Below, piece after piece: positions 27,686 through 35,541 of a stretch of 64,000 nucleotides of DNA. Origin of the DNA: Pseudogulbenkiania sp. MAI-1. Its GTDB lineage: Bacteria; Pseudomonadota; Gammaproteobacteria; Burkholderiales; Chromobacteriaceae. The notes beneath the pieces are model-generated. The model saw nothing but the letters and a program-made list of their open reading frames with translations. It did no database searches and was not told where the DNA came from. Positions within the stretch are counted from its first letter, which is position 1; every line of letters starts with the position of its first letter. The position numbers and the translations under genes are program-made. Where the stretch lies: positions 3,373,001 through 3,437,000 of the forward strand of contig NZ_AZUR01000001.1 of the NCBI RefSeq assembly GCF_000527175.1, read 5' to 3'.

Positions 27686-29116
27686 TCAGCCGATCACGCC
27701 GGCAAACACCAGCTCGCCCTCGTCGAGCAGGCGCAGCTCGCTCGCCGGCGTGGCCTTCTTGATGTAGGCGCTGAACAGCTTGTAGCTGTCCAGATCGAAG
27801 CTCGGCCGGCCGCTCAGCTCCTCGCTGGCGGCATGGCGCGTGCCCAGGTAGCACCAGCGGTCGAACACGTGCTCGACGCGCTCGCCGGTCACCTCGTCCC
27901 ACTCCACCACCGCCACCGCACCGGGAAACGGCCAGTTCTTCACCCGCACCCGGGCCAGCGCCGACATCAGCCGGGTATTGTGCTGCATCGCCGGCTCGCG
28001 CCCGATGCAGGCGCCACGGCACAGCCCGGCCTGGTAGCCGCCGCATGGCGCGCCCTTGCGGCTGGTGACCTGCTCCACCCCCAGCACGGCCTGGCACAGG
28101 CCCTGCGCACGAGCCATGTCCTGCAGCATCTTGCGCGCCTCGCGCGGATGGCGGAACAGGCCGTACAGGTCGGCGGTACGGCTGAAGTCGAGTTCGTGCG
28201 CCAGCACGATGCGCGGCCGCACGAAGCCGTCCGCCCCCTCGCCCAACTGGATCGAGCACAGCTCGTCGCCCACTCCTCCACGCCGGTTGTGGCGCGGCCG
28301 GTAGACGCGGAGCCATTGCAGCTCCAGCAGCGAGGCGCCGAACTCCCCCAGCGTTTCGCACCATTCGACGCGGCGGATCGGCTCGGCGATGTGCACCGGC
28401 TTGCCGTGCGCCTTGTCGGCGTGAAAATGCGCCAGCACCTGGCGGCGCAGATTGGTGGCGCGGCCGACGTACAGGGGCTGCTCGTCGTCGCCCAGCAGCA
28501 GGTACACGCCGGGCACGTCCGGCAGGCTGTCGAGCAGTTCCGGGTCGAGTCCCGGCGGCAAGGCGGTCGGCGCCAACAGGTCCGTCGCCGCCCCCAGCAC
28601 CGCCTCCGGGCCCAGCTCGGCGGTCGCCGCTTCGAGGAAGTGGTACACCGCCAGCGCGTCGGCCATGGCGCGATGGCGGTCTGCCAGCACGATGCCGTGG
28701 CGCTCGATCAGGCTGTCGAGGCTGTGCTTGAAATGCTGCGGATAGAGCCGGCGCGACAGCTTGACGGTGCACAGCACCTCGCTCTGGAACACGAGACCGG
28801 CGCGCTTGAATTCGTTCTTCAGGAAGCCGTAGTCGAAGCGCGCGTTGTGCGCCAGCAAGAGCCGCCCCTGCAGCTTGTCGAGCAGCGTTGCGGCCAGTTC
28901 GGCGAACGGCGGCGCCTCGGCCACCATGGCGTCGGAAATGCCGGTCATGTTCTCGATGAAGGGCGGGATGGGCTGGCCGGGGTTGACCAGCGTCTCGTAG
29001 CGCTCGATGCGCTCGCCGTCGATCAGCAGGATGCCGATCTCGGTGATGCGGTCGCGGGTGATGTGCCCGCCGGTGGTTTCCAGGTCGACAATGGCGCAGG
29101 GTTGCTCAAACAGCAT
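27686..29116 (-). CDS. DnaQ-type 3'-5' exonuclease fused to a GIY-YIG endonuclease (Cho-like)
   Basis: The 476-residue protein has two nuclease parts. Residues 1-170 are a DEDD exonuclease like the Pol III epsilon subunit (IVDLETTGG; LLAHNARFDYGFL; RHRAMADALAVYHFL). Residues about 205-290 are a GIY-YIG domain (VPGVYLLLGDDEQPLYVGRATNLRRQV), followed by a C-terminal region with CGGYQAGLCRGAC. The GIY-YIG part resembles the UvrC N-terminal half and E. coli Cho, which incises 3' of DNA lesions. The ATG at 29116 follows the umuC stop by two bases, so the pair is co-translated. Homology starts at MLFEQPCAIVDLETT. A repair role is inferred from domains and context. Confidence 0.9.
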   Translation of the reverse strand: MLFEQPCAIVDLETTGGHITRDRITEIGILLIDGERIERYETLVNPGQPIPPFIENMTGISDAMVAEAPPFAELAATLLDKLQGRLLLAHNARFDYGFLKNEFKRAGLVFQSEVLCTVKLSRRLYPQHFKHSLDSLIERHGIVLADRHRAMADALAVYHFLEAATAELGPEAVLGAATDLLAPTALPPGLDPELLDSLPDVPGVYLLLGDDEQPLYVGRATNLRRQVLAHFHADKAHGKPVHIAEPIRRVEWCETLGEFGASLLELQWLRVYRPRHNRRGGVGDELCSIQLGEGADGFVRPRIVLAHELDFSRTADLYGLFRHPREARKMLQDMARAQGLCQAVLGVEQVTSRKGAPCGGYQAGLCRGACIGREPAMQHNTRLMSALARVRVKNWPFPGAVAVVEWDEVTGERVEHVFDRWCYLGTRHAASEELSGRPSFDLDSYKLFSAYIKKATPASELRLLDEGELVFAGVIG

Positions 29117-29118
29117 GC

Positions 29119-30393
29119 TCAGTTCGCTTTCACCACCGGGATGTCGTCCCAGCGGGTGGTGTAACAGGGGGAAAGATGGTCTTGCTTCATGCGCCAGGGC
29201 TGCGTCGTGCCTTCGGCCAAGAGGCGCACCGTGCCGCGCCCCATGCGCTGGTTGATGGCGTCGATGGCCTGCATCAGGCGCGCGCCCTTGGCGTCGAGCG
29301 GGTCGCCGGCGAACAGGTCGGCCTGCGCCCGCCCCTCCTCCACCAGCTCGAACGCCATCGCCCCGGCCTTGTGATAACGCACGCCGGCCCGCCACAGCCG
29401 CGCCACCACCTGTTGCGCCGCACGTGCCAGCACCCGGCTATCGTTGGACGGCGGCAACAGCGCCACGGTTTCGCTGGCGTCGGCGCCGCGCCCGCTGCCG
29501 GGCAGACCGGCACGGATGCCGACGCGCAGGAAGTGCGCCAGAGAGCGCTGGCGACGCAGGCGCTCGGCCACGCGGCAGGCATGCATCGACACGGCCTCTT
29601 GCAGCTCGGAAAGCGCCTTGACCGGACGCCCGAACGAACGGGTCGACATCACCGAGCGGCGCGGCTCCAGCACCGACTCCAGCGCCAGACAGGAGGCCCC
29701 GCGCAACTCGTCGGCGATACGCATCGTCACCAGGCCGAAGCGCCGCTGCAGCCAGTCGCGCTCGGTCTCGGCCAGCTGTCGTGCCGTGCCGATACCGGTC
29801 AGCCGCAGCCGCTCGCCGAGACGCCGGCCGATGCCCCACACCTCCTCCACCGCCACCGGGGCCAAGCGCTGCAGCCGCGCTGCCGCGTCGAGCACGCCCA
29901 AGTCGAGCACGCCGCCCAGCGCCGCATCCTGCTTGGCCAGATGATTGGCCAGCTTGGCCAGCGTCTTGGACGGGCCGAGCCCGACACAGGCCGGCAGGCC
30001 GAGACCGCGCAGCAGCTCGTCGCGCATGCGTTGCGCCAGTGCCGCCGGTTCCGGTTCGCCGCTCAGGTCCAGGAAGCACTCGTCGATCGAGTACACCTCC
30101 TGCGCCCGCGCGTAGCCAGCCAGCAATCGCATCGCGCGGCTGGAGAGATCACCGTACAGCGCGTAATTGGACGAGAACACCGCCACGCCATCCCGCTGCA
30201 GCTGCGCCTTTATCGCGAAGTACGGCGCCCCCATCGGCACGCCGAGCCGCTTGGCCTCGGCCGAACGCGACACCACGCAGCCGTCGTTGTTCGACAGCAC
30301 GACCACGGGCCGGCCGGCCAGCGCCGGGTTGAACACCCGCTCGCAGGCAGCGTAGAAGTTGTTGCAATCGACTTGCGCGAAGCAGGAGGTCAT
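29119..30393 (-). CDS. umuC: Y-family DNA polymerase, UmuC-like (Pol V catalytic subunit)
   Basis: This is a translesion polymerase of 424 residues (E. coli UmuC 422). The catalytic aspartates are in AQVDCNNFYAACERVF and YSIDECFLDLSG. The thumb (GIGRRLGERLRLTG) and little-finger regions are present, as is the C-terminal DLF segment (QADLFAG) resembling a sliding-clamp motif. No umuD gene lies next to it and no LexA-type box (CTGT-N8-ACAG) is visible upstream. Without UmuD', activity may depend on a copy elsewhere. GGAGG precedes the ATG. It is coupled to the nuclease gene downstream. Confidence 0.93.
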   Translation of the reverse strand: MTSCFAQVDCNNFYAACERVFNPALAGRPVVVLSNNDGCVVSRSAEAKRLGVPMGAPYFAIKAQLQRDGVAVFSSNYALYGDLSSRAMRLLAGYARAQEVYSIDECFLDLSGEPEPAALAQRMRDELLRGLGLPACVGLGPSKTLAKLANHLAKQDAALGGVLDLGVLDAAARLQRLAPVAVEEVWGIGRRLGERLRLTGIGTARQLAETERDWLQRRFGLVTMRIADELRGASCLALESVLEPRRSVMSTRSFGRPVKALSELQEAVSMHACRVAERLRRQRSLAHFLRVGIRAGLPGSGRGADASETVALLPPSNDSRVLARAAQQVVARLWRAGVRYHKAGAMAFELVEEGRAQADLFAGDPLDAKGARLMQAIDAINQRMGRGTVRLLAEGTTQPWRMKQDHLSPCYTTRWDDIPVVKAN

Positions 30394-30425
30394 GGGAGGA
30401 ATCGGCGCGACATGGGGCTGCGTTC

Positions 30426-30455
30426 ATTGTACTGACTCGCGCACAAAATGCCCAA
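30426..30455 (-). promoter_or_regulatory. Candidate promoter for the umuC-nuclease operon
   Basis: On the minus strand: TTGGGC (30455-30450), an 18-base spacer, TACAAT (30431-30426). It lies about 30 bases before the umuC start and is back-to-back with the tRNA promoter. Confidence 0.45.
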
Positions 30456-30461
30456 CGACGC

Positions 30462-30490
30462 TTGACAGCCTTAAGCGGGCTCTATAGAAT
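30462..30490 (+). promoter_or_regulatory. Strong sigma-70 promoter of the tRNA cluster
   Basis: A consensus -35 TTGACA (30462-30467) is followed by a 17-base spacer and -10 TAGAAT (30485-30490), 42 bases before the first tRNA. The GC-rich CCGCC directly after the -10 box could be a stringent-response discriminator; that is inference. Confidence 0.85.
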
Positions 30491-30531
30491 CCGCCTCTCT
30501 CGAAAGACGCCTCTGTCTGAAGAGAAACAGC

Positions 30532-30608
30532 GCACCCGTAGCTCAGTTGGATAGAGTATCTGGCTACGAACCAGAGGGTCGGGCGTTCGAATCGCTCCGG
30601 GTGCGCCA
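30532..30608 (+). tRNA. tRNA-Arg(ACG), copy 1
   Basis: A 77-base cloverleaf with encoded CCA. The acceptor GCACCCG pairs with CGGGTGC, the anticodon loop reads CTACGAA (anticodon ACG, to be deaminated to ICG by TadA), and the T-loop TTCGAAT is canonical. First of four genes spaced 3 to 5 bases apart. Confidence 0.97.
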
Positions 30609-30613
30609 GCAGT

Positions 30614-30689
30614 GTCCCCATCGTCTAGAGGCCTAGGACATCGCCCTTTCACGGCGGTAACCGGGGTTCGAATCCCCGTGGGGACGCCA
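30614..30689 (+). tRNA. tRNA-Glu(TTC), copy 1
   Basis: A 76-base cloverleaf with encoded CCA. The acceptor GTCCCCA pairs with TGGGGAC and the anticodon loop is CTTTCAC (anticodon TTC). It lies five bases after the first tRNA-Arg. Confidence 0.97.
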
Positions 30690-30694
30690 ACAAC

Positions 30695-30771
30695 GCACCC
30701 GTAGCTCAGTTGGATAGAGTATCTGGCTACGAACCAGAGGGTCGGGCGTTCGAATCGCTCCGGGTGCGCCA
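30695..30771 (+). tRNA. tRNA-Arg(ACG), copy 2
   Basis: Identical in sequence to the copy at 30532-30608. It lies five bases after the first tRNA-Glu, so the Arg-Glu pair is a tandem duplication. Confidence 0.97.
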
Positions 30772-30774
30772 GCT

Positions 30775-30850
30775 GTCCCCATCGTCTAGAGGCCTAGGAC
30801 ATCGCCCTTTCACGGCGGTAACCGGGGTTCGAATCCCCGTGGGGACGCCA
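30775..30850 (+). tRNA. tRNA-Glu(TTC), copy 2
   Basis: Identical to the copy at 30614-30689. Only three bases (GCT) separate it from the second tRNA-Arg. A terminator follows at once. Confidence 0.97.
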
Positions 30851-30859
30851 GGATTCCGC

Positions 30860-30898
30860 AAAAAGCACCAGCCACGCTGGTGCTTTTTTGTTTTTTTA
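30860..30898 (+). terminator. Rho-independent terminator of the tRNA cluster
   Basis: Stem AAAAGCACCAGC / GCTGGTGCTTTT with a short loop, followed by a run of T interrupted by one G. It lies about ten bases after the last tRNA. Confidence 0.92.
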
Positions 30899-31021
30899 CC
30901 TTCCCCGCAACTCGCCTCCGCCACGCTAGAGATCCCCCACGCTGCGGCTTGGCACTCCCGCCTCGCCCCCTGTTACACTGGCGCTTTTTTTTAGAACAAC
31001 ACCACACAGGGGACATTACCC

Positions 31022-32434
31022 ATGCTTTCTCTCCTCTCCCGCAGGGGGGCGCTGGCCTGGCTGCTGGGGGCGCTGCCGCTGGCCGCCCACGCCAGCGTCA
31101 ACGGCGCCGAGCTCTCCGGCGTCTGGGCCATCCCGTTTGCCGGCCTGCTGCTGTCGATCGCCACGCTGCCGCTGCTGGCGCCCAGCCTGTGGCACCATCA
31201 CTTCGGCAAGATCACCGCCGGCTGGGCGCTGCTGTTCGCCGTACCGTTCGCCCTGCAGCACGGCGCCGGCACCACCGGCCATGAACTGCTGCACACGCTG
31301 CTGCTGGAATACCTGCCGTTCATCATCCTGCTGGTGGCGCTGTTCACCGTGGCCGGCGGCATCTTTCTGCGCGGCAACCTGCACGGCTCCCCCCTGGTCA
31401 ACACCACTTTCCTCGGCCTGGGCACGCTGCTGGCGAGCTTTACCGGCACCACCGGCGCCTCGATGCTGTTGATCCGCCCGCTGTTGCGCGCCAACGACAA
31501 TCGCCGCCACAAGACCCACGTGGTGGTGTTCTTCATCTTCCTGGTGGCCAATATCGGCGGCTCGCTCACCCCGCTCGGCGACCCCCCGCTGTTCCTCGGC
31601 TTCCTCAAGGGCGTCAGCTTCGGCTGGACCATGGTACACCTCTTGCCGCTGATGGCCTTCTCCAGCGCCATCCTGCTGCTGCTGTTCTACCTGCTGGACC
31701 GCTACTATTACCACCGCGAGGAAAACCTGCCGCCGCTGCCGGACCCGACGCCGGACTCCAAGCTGCGCTTGGAAGGCAGCATCAATCTGCTGCTGCTGGG
31801 CGCCATCGTCGGCGCGGTGCTGCTGTCCGGCACCTGGAAGCCCGGCATCGGCTGGGAAGTGGCGGGCTTGCACATCGAATTGCAGAACGTGGTGCGCGAC
31901 GGCCTGCTGCTGGCCATCGCCGCACTATCGCTGGCGCTGACGCCGGGACGCTGCCGCGCCGCCAACGCCTTCAACTGGGGACCGATGCTGGAAGTGGCCA
32001 AGCTGTTCGCCGGCATCTTCGTCACCATGATCCCGGTGCTGGCCATGCTCAAGGCCGGCAGCGAGGGCGCCTTCGCCAGCCTCGTCGCCCTGACCAACGA
32101 CGAGACCGGCGCCCCGCTCAACCCGGCCTACTTCTGGCTGACCGGGGCGCTGTCGAGCTTCCTCGACAACGCCCCGACCTACCTGGTGTTCTTCAACCTG
32201 GCCGGCGGCGAGCCCGGCCACCTGATGAGCACGCTGGCGCCGACGCTGACCGCGATCTCGGCCGGCGCGGTGTTCATGGGTGCCAACAGCTACATCGGCA
32301 ATGCGCCCAACTTCATGGTGAAGGCCATCGCCGAGGAGCGCGGCGTGGTCATGCCCTCGTTCTTCGGCTACATCGGCTGGTCGGTCGCCATCCTGATCCC
32401 GGTGTTCCTGCTGATGACGCTGCTGTTCTTCTGA
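31022..32434 (+). CDS. NhaD-type sodium:proton antiporter (CitMHS_2-like membrane transporter)
   Basis: The 470-residue membrane protein has a signal-like first segment and about eleven to twelve hydrophobic helices. Motifs of the ion-transporter superfamily are visible: TTFLGLGTLLASFTGTTGAS, NIGGSLTPLGDPPLFLGFL and LSSFLDNAPTYLVFFN. Related proteins are annotated as NhaD or putative citrate transporters, and the sequence alone does not decide the substrate; sodium/proton exchange is the usual call. AGGGGA precedes the ATG. It stands alone between two terminators. A weak TTGGCA/TACACT pair lies about 50 bases upstream, with a 19-base spacer. Confidence 0.85.
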   Translation: MLSLLSRRGALAWLLGALPLAAHASVNGAELSGVWAIPFAGLLLSIATLPLLAPSLWHHHFGKITAGWALLFAVPFALQHGAGTTGHELLHTLLLEYLPFIILLVALFTVAGGIFLRGNLHGSPLVNTTFLGLGTLLASFTGTTGASMLLIRPLLRANDNRRHKTHVVVFFIFLVANIGGSLTPLGDPPLFLGFLKGVSFGWTMVHLLPLMAFSSAILLLLFYLLDRYYYHREENLPPLPDPTPDSKLRLEGSINLLLLGAIVGAVLLSGTWKPGIGWEVAGLHIELQNVVRDGLLLAIAALSLALTPGRCRAANAFNWGPMLEVAKLFAGIFVTMIPVLAMLKAGSEGAFASLVALTNDETGAPLNPAYFWLTGALSSFLDNAPTYLVFFNLAGGEPGHLMSTLAPTLTAISAGAVFMGANSYIGNAPNFMVKAIAEERGVVMPSFFGYIGWSVAILIPVFLLMTLLFF

Positions 32435-32449
32435 GCCCGATCCAAGCAC

Positions 32450-32488
32450 CAAGCAAAATGGGCTGCCTGAGGCAGCCCATTTTGCTTG
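32450..32488. terminator. Bidirectional terminator between the antiporter gene and coq7
   Basis: A perfect 18-bp stem (32450-32467 with 32471-32488, three-base loop) has A-rich and T-rich parts within its arms (CAAGCAAAATGGG / CCCATTTTGCTTG). It separates convergent genes. Confidence 0.85.
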
Positions 32489-32501
32489 TATTGTCGCAAG
32501 A

Positions 32502-33122
32502 TCACAGATGGTAGCTGGCCGAGGTCATCACCCTGGAGGTCAGCTTCATCAGCCCGCGCACCGGCAGCGGCAGCTTGGCGGCGCCATGCGCGTGCGCCAT
32601 TTCGGCGTGACGCACTTCGTCGTCGCGCATCTGCTTGACGATGGCCCGGCTCTTCTCGTCCTGCTCCGGCAGATCGCGCAGATGGCTGTTCAGGTGCGCC
32701 TCGACCTGGTATTCGGTCTCTTCCAGAAAGCCCAGGTTCCACTTGTCGCCCAACAGCCCGGCCGCCACGCCGATGGCCAGCGAGCCGGTGTACCACAGCG
32801 GATTGAAGACGCTCGGATGGCCGCCCAGCTCGCGGATGCGCCGCTCGGTCCAGGCCAGGTGCTCGACCTCCTCGAAGGCGGCATGCTTCAAGGCCTCGCG
32901 CGCGGCCTCGTTGCGCGCGGTCAGCGCCTGCCCCTGGTAGAGCGCCTGGGCGCACACCTCGCCGCAGTGGTTGACGCGCATCAGGCCCAGCGCATGGCGC
33001 TTTTCCTCGGCGCTCAGTTCGGCTTCGGCCATGCCCGCATCGGGATGCGGACGAGCGCTGGAGGCCGGCGCGAACAGCGTGCGCACCCCCTTGTCGAATT
33101 CGATGATCAGCTTGTCGAGCAT
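32502..33122 (-). CDS. coq7: 2-polyprenyl-3-methyl-6-methoxy-1,4-benzoquinone monooxygenase (Coq7)
   Basis: Coq7 is the di-iron hydroxylase that adds the C6 hydroxyl in ubiquinone synthesis. The 206 residues carry the carboxylate-bridged iron ligands: NHCGEVCAQALYQGQ, FEEVEHLAW (ExxH), EYQVEAHL and DDEVRHAEMAHAHG (ExxH). It is membrane-associated in other bacteria. The start at 33122 is the only ATG that precedes the homology; the ribosome site is weak. Divergent from ppa. Confidence 0.96.
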   Translation of the reverse strand: MLDKLIIEFDKGVRTLFAPASSARPHPDAGMAEAELSAEEKRHALGLMRVNHCGEVCAQALYQGQALTARNEAAREALKHAAFEEVEHLAWTERRIRELGGHPSVFNPLWYTGSLAIGVAAGLLGDKWNLGFLEETEYQVEAHLNSHLRDLPEQDEKSRAIVKQMRDDEVRHAEMAHAHGAAKLPLPVRGLMKLTSRVMTSASYHL

Positions 33123-33194
33123 CGTGTGGCGTTCCGCTAATACAAAAGAAGCATGGGATTATACCCTGGCCCTCCGCCAGCGACGACCGCTTGC

Positions 33195-33203
33195 TGCTAT
33201 AAT
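33195..33203 (+). promoter_or_regulatory. Extended -10 promoter element of ppa
   Basis: TGcTATAAT is a full extended -10 element 51 bases before the ppa ATG. No good -35 box is seen, which extended -10 promoters do not need. Confidence 0.6.
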
Positions 33204-33254
33204 CGCCGAATCATTCCACCAACGTGATCAACGCTCAACAAGAGGACCCTCCTG

Positions 33255-33788
33255 ATGAATCTCGACCGCATCGGCCCCGGCAAGGACATGCCCAACGACT
33301 TCAACGTGGTGATCGAAATCTCCGCCAACAGCGCCCCGATCAAGTACGAATTCGACAAGGATTCCGGCGCCATCTGCATTGACCGCTTCATGGGCACCTC
33401 GATGTTCTACCCGGCCAACTACGGTTTCGTGCCGCAAACGCTGGCCGGTGACGGCGATCCGGTCGACGTGCTGGTCGTGACCCCGTTCCCGCTGCCGCCG
33501 GGCGTGCTGGTGCGCTGCCGCGCGCTGGGCCTGATCAAGATGGAAGACGACGGCGGCGTGGACGCCAAGCTGGTGGCCGTACCGGTTGAAAAGCTGTGCC
33601 CGATGTACAAGTCGATCCAGCAACTGGAAGACCTGCCGGAACTGCTGCGCAACCAGATGGTGCACTTCTTCGAGCACTACAAGGATCTGGAACCGGGCAA
33701 GTGGGTGAAGATCCACGGCTGGGGCACCCGTGACGACGCCACTCAGGAACTGGTGGAAGGCATCGAGCGCTACAAGCAGGAAGGCTGA
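33255..33788 (+). CDS. ppa: Inorganic pyrophosphatase (family I)
   Basis: Ppa hydrolyses pyrophosphate and pulls biosynthetic reactions forward. The 177 residues match E. coli (176). The metal-binding signature DGDPVDVLV and the lysine/tyrosine residues in IKYEFDKDSG and YPANYGFVPQT are present. AGAGGA lies upstream of the ATG. A terminator follows 16 bases after the stop. Confidence 0.97.
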   Translation: MNLDRIGPGKDMPNDFNVVIEISANSAPIKYEFDKDSGAICIDRFMGTSMFYPANYGFVPQTLAGDGDPVDVLVVTPFPLPPGVLVRCRALGLIKMEDDGGVDAKLVAVPVEKLCPMYKSIQQLEDLPELLRNQMVHFFEHYKDLEPGKWVKIHGWGTRDDATQELVEGIERYKQEG

Positions 33789-33804
33789 GCCCTCTCCCGC
33801 ACGA

Positions 33805-33835
33805 CAAAAAGCCGGCGACCACGCCGGCTTTTTTG
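33805..33835. terminator. Bidirectional terminator after ppa
   Basis: AAAAAGCCGGCG, four-base loop, CGCCGGCTTTTTT. It works for ppa on the plus strand and for the convergent flavodoxin-like gene on the minus strand. Confidence 0.93.
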
Positions 33836-33862
33836 TGCCCGTCGGCCGCAACGGCCGGGGCG

Positions 33863-34417
33863 TCACTGACGTCCGCGGCGCAACTGGTCGGCCACGATCG
33901 CCACCCGCTCGCCGAGACGGCGCGCGCTCTCCAGGTCGGCGGCATCCGGCGTCACCTCGGCCGGCGCGTTGTCGGAGCGCGTCATCAGGCCAAGGAAGCT
34001 GCCGTAGCGGTTGATGTCGCTGCCAGTCACGCTGGCCGGCAGCTCGCCGGTGGAGACCCAGATCATGCTGTGCTGCGCGGCGAACACCGCCAGTTGCTGC
34101 AGCGTGCCGAGCTTGTCGCCGCTCGGGCTGTTGGAGACGGTGAAACCGGCCGCCACCTTGTCCTTCCAGCCCTGCTTGAACCACACCTGGGCGCTGGCAT
34201 CCATGAACGCCTTGAAGCCGGCGGACACGCTGCCCATATAGGTCGGGGCGCCGAACACGATGGCGTCGTAGGCGGCCAGCTCGTCCAGCCTGGCCGCGGC
34301 TTCTTCGGCGGTATACAGCGCCACTTCGGCGTGGCGGCCGGCCCCCTCCGCCACGAACTGGGCGACGCGGGCGGTGTGGCCGTAGCCACTGTGGTAAATC
34401 ACGGCGAGTTTGGTCAT
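33863..34417 (-). CDS. WrbA-like flavodoxin-fold NAD(P)H:quinone reductase
   Basis: The 184-residue protein has a flavodoxin fold: the FMN phosphate loop is YHSGYGHTARVA and GAPTYMGSVS fits WrbA-type enzymes. WrbA proteins reduce quinones by two electrons and need about 200 residues; this one is slightly shorter, so the exact subfamily is uncertain. The ATG at 34417 has AAGGAG upstream; an extension to 34483 has no homology. It is divergent from a LysR regulator 219 bases away that may control it, possibly in response to quinone or electrophile stress (inference). Confidence 0.82.
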   Translation of the reverse strand: MTKLAVIYHSGYGHTARVAQFVAEGAGRHAEVALYTAEEAAARLDELAAYDAIVFGAPTYMGSVSAGFKAFMDASAQVWFKQGWKDKVAAGFTVSNSPSGDKLGTLQQLAVFAAQHSMIWVSTGELPASVTGSDINRYGSFLGLMTRSDNAPAEVTPDAADLESARRLGERVAIVADQLRRGRQ

Positions 34418-34487
34418 GGGGTCGATCTCCTTGGCTATAGGCAACAGGCTGCCGATCGCCATGGACCGGGACAGGCCGAACACGACT

Positions 34488-34504
34488 ATTCATGATTATT
34501 GAAT
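34488..34504. promoter_or_regulatory. LysR-type operator candidate
   Basis: ATTCA-N7-TGAAT is a perfect dyad with an inner T-N11-A, the usual LysR recognition shape. It lies in the divergent region between the flavodoxin-like gene and the LysR gene. Confidence 0.4.
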
Positions 34505-34636
34505 GATCACGCTCTGCACAACGCCTGCCTGCGACCAAGGTACAATGGCGATTCCTGGCGATGAAAGACAGTGTATTGGCTGTTCCGCCGCGTTGATAAC
34601 GGAATGTTTTGATTTATTCAGTCAGGATTTTCGAAC

Positions 34637-35536
34637 ATGAGATTGTCGCTGGATGCCCTGCTGGTACTCGACGCCATCGAACGCAAGGGCAGCTTTGCCG
34701 CGGCGGCAGAGGAACTGCACCGGGTGCCGTCGGCCATCACCTACACGGTGCAGAAGCTGGAGCAGGATCTGGACATCCAGATCTTCGACCGCTCCGGCCA
34801 CCGCGCCAGGCTGACCGAGGTCGGCGCCCACCTGCTAAAGGACGGCCGCTACCTGCTCGACGCCGCCGCGCAGCTGGAAGACCGGGTGCGCCAGCAGGCC
34901 ACCGGCTGGGAGCCCGAGCTGCGTATCGCCGTCAGCGACCTGGTGCCGTTCAGCGCCCTGCTGCCCTTGCTGGCCGAATTCAGCCAGCTGACCTGCGCCA
35001 CCCGGCTGCGCCTGCAGCGCGAGGTGCTCGGCGGCACCTGGGATGCGCTGCACGAGGGGCGCGCCGACCTCGCCATTGGCGCCTCCGATCAGCCTCCGCC
35101 GGGGCGTTACCAGCGCCAGCCGCTGGGAACGGTGCCGTTCGTGTTCGCCGTCGCCCCCCTCCACCCGCTGGCCGACCACGCCGAGCCGATTCCGCTGCAC
35201 GTGATCCGCAAGCACCGCGTGGTGGCGGTGGGCGACACCTCGCGCCAGCTGCCGGCGCGCTCGTCGTCCCTGCTCGAGGGCCAGGACGTGCTGACCGTCG
35301 GCACGCTGGCCGACAAACTGCAGGCGCAACTGGCCGGGCTCGGCACCGGCAATCTGCCGCTTTCGTTGGCCCAGCCCTATGTGGATAATGGACAGCTGGT
35401 CGTGAAACAGGTCGAGGACGCCAAGGAACCGATCGCACTGTTCTACGCCTGGAAGGAACCCCAGCCGGGCAAGGCGCTCGACTGGTTCATCCGGCGCCTG
35501 AAACAAGCCGCCGACGCCGCGACACTGACCTATTGA
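34637..35536 (+). CDS. LysR-family transcriptional regulator
   Basis: The 299 residues have the LysR layout: an N-terminal winged helix (ERKGSFAAAAEELHRVPSAITYTVQKLEQ, quoted for the GSFAAAAEELH and SAITYTVQKLE words) and a substrate-binding domain from about residue 90. The sequence resembles YhaJ-type regulators, some of which respond to aromatic compounds; that is a weak inference. AGGA precedes the ATG. It probably regulates the divergent reductase gene. The next gene begins six bases after its stop. Confidence 0.9.
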   Translation: MRLSLDALLVLDAIERKGSFAAAAEELHRVPSAITYTVQKLEQDLDIQIFDRSGHRARLTEVGAHLLKDGRYLLDAAAQLEDRVRQQATGWEPELRIAVSDLVPFSALLPLLAEFSQLTCATRLRLQREVLGGTWDALHEGRADLAIGASDQPPPGRYQRQPLGTVPFVFAVAPLHPLADHAEPIPLHVIRKHRVVAVGDTSRQLPARSSSLLEGQDVLTVGTLADKLQAQLAGLGTGNLPLSLAQPYVDNGQLVVKQVEDAKEPIALFYAWKEPQPGKALDWFIRRLKQAADAATLTY

Positions 35537-35541
35537 GAAGC

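Noticed and set aside
30394..30460. LexA box upstream of umuC
   Set aside because: No CTGT-N8-ACAG or similar dyad could be found; only a plain promoter is seen.
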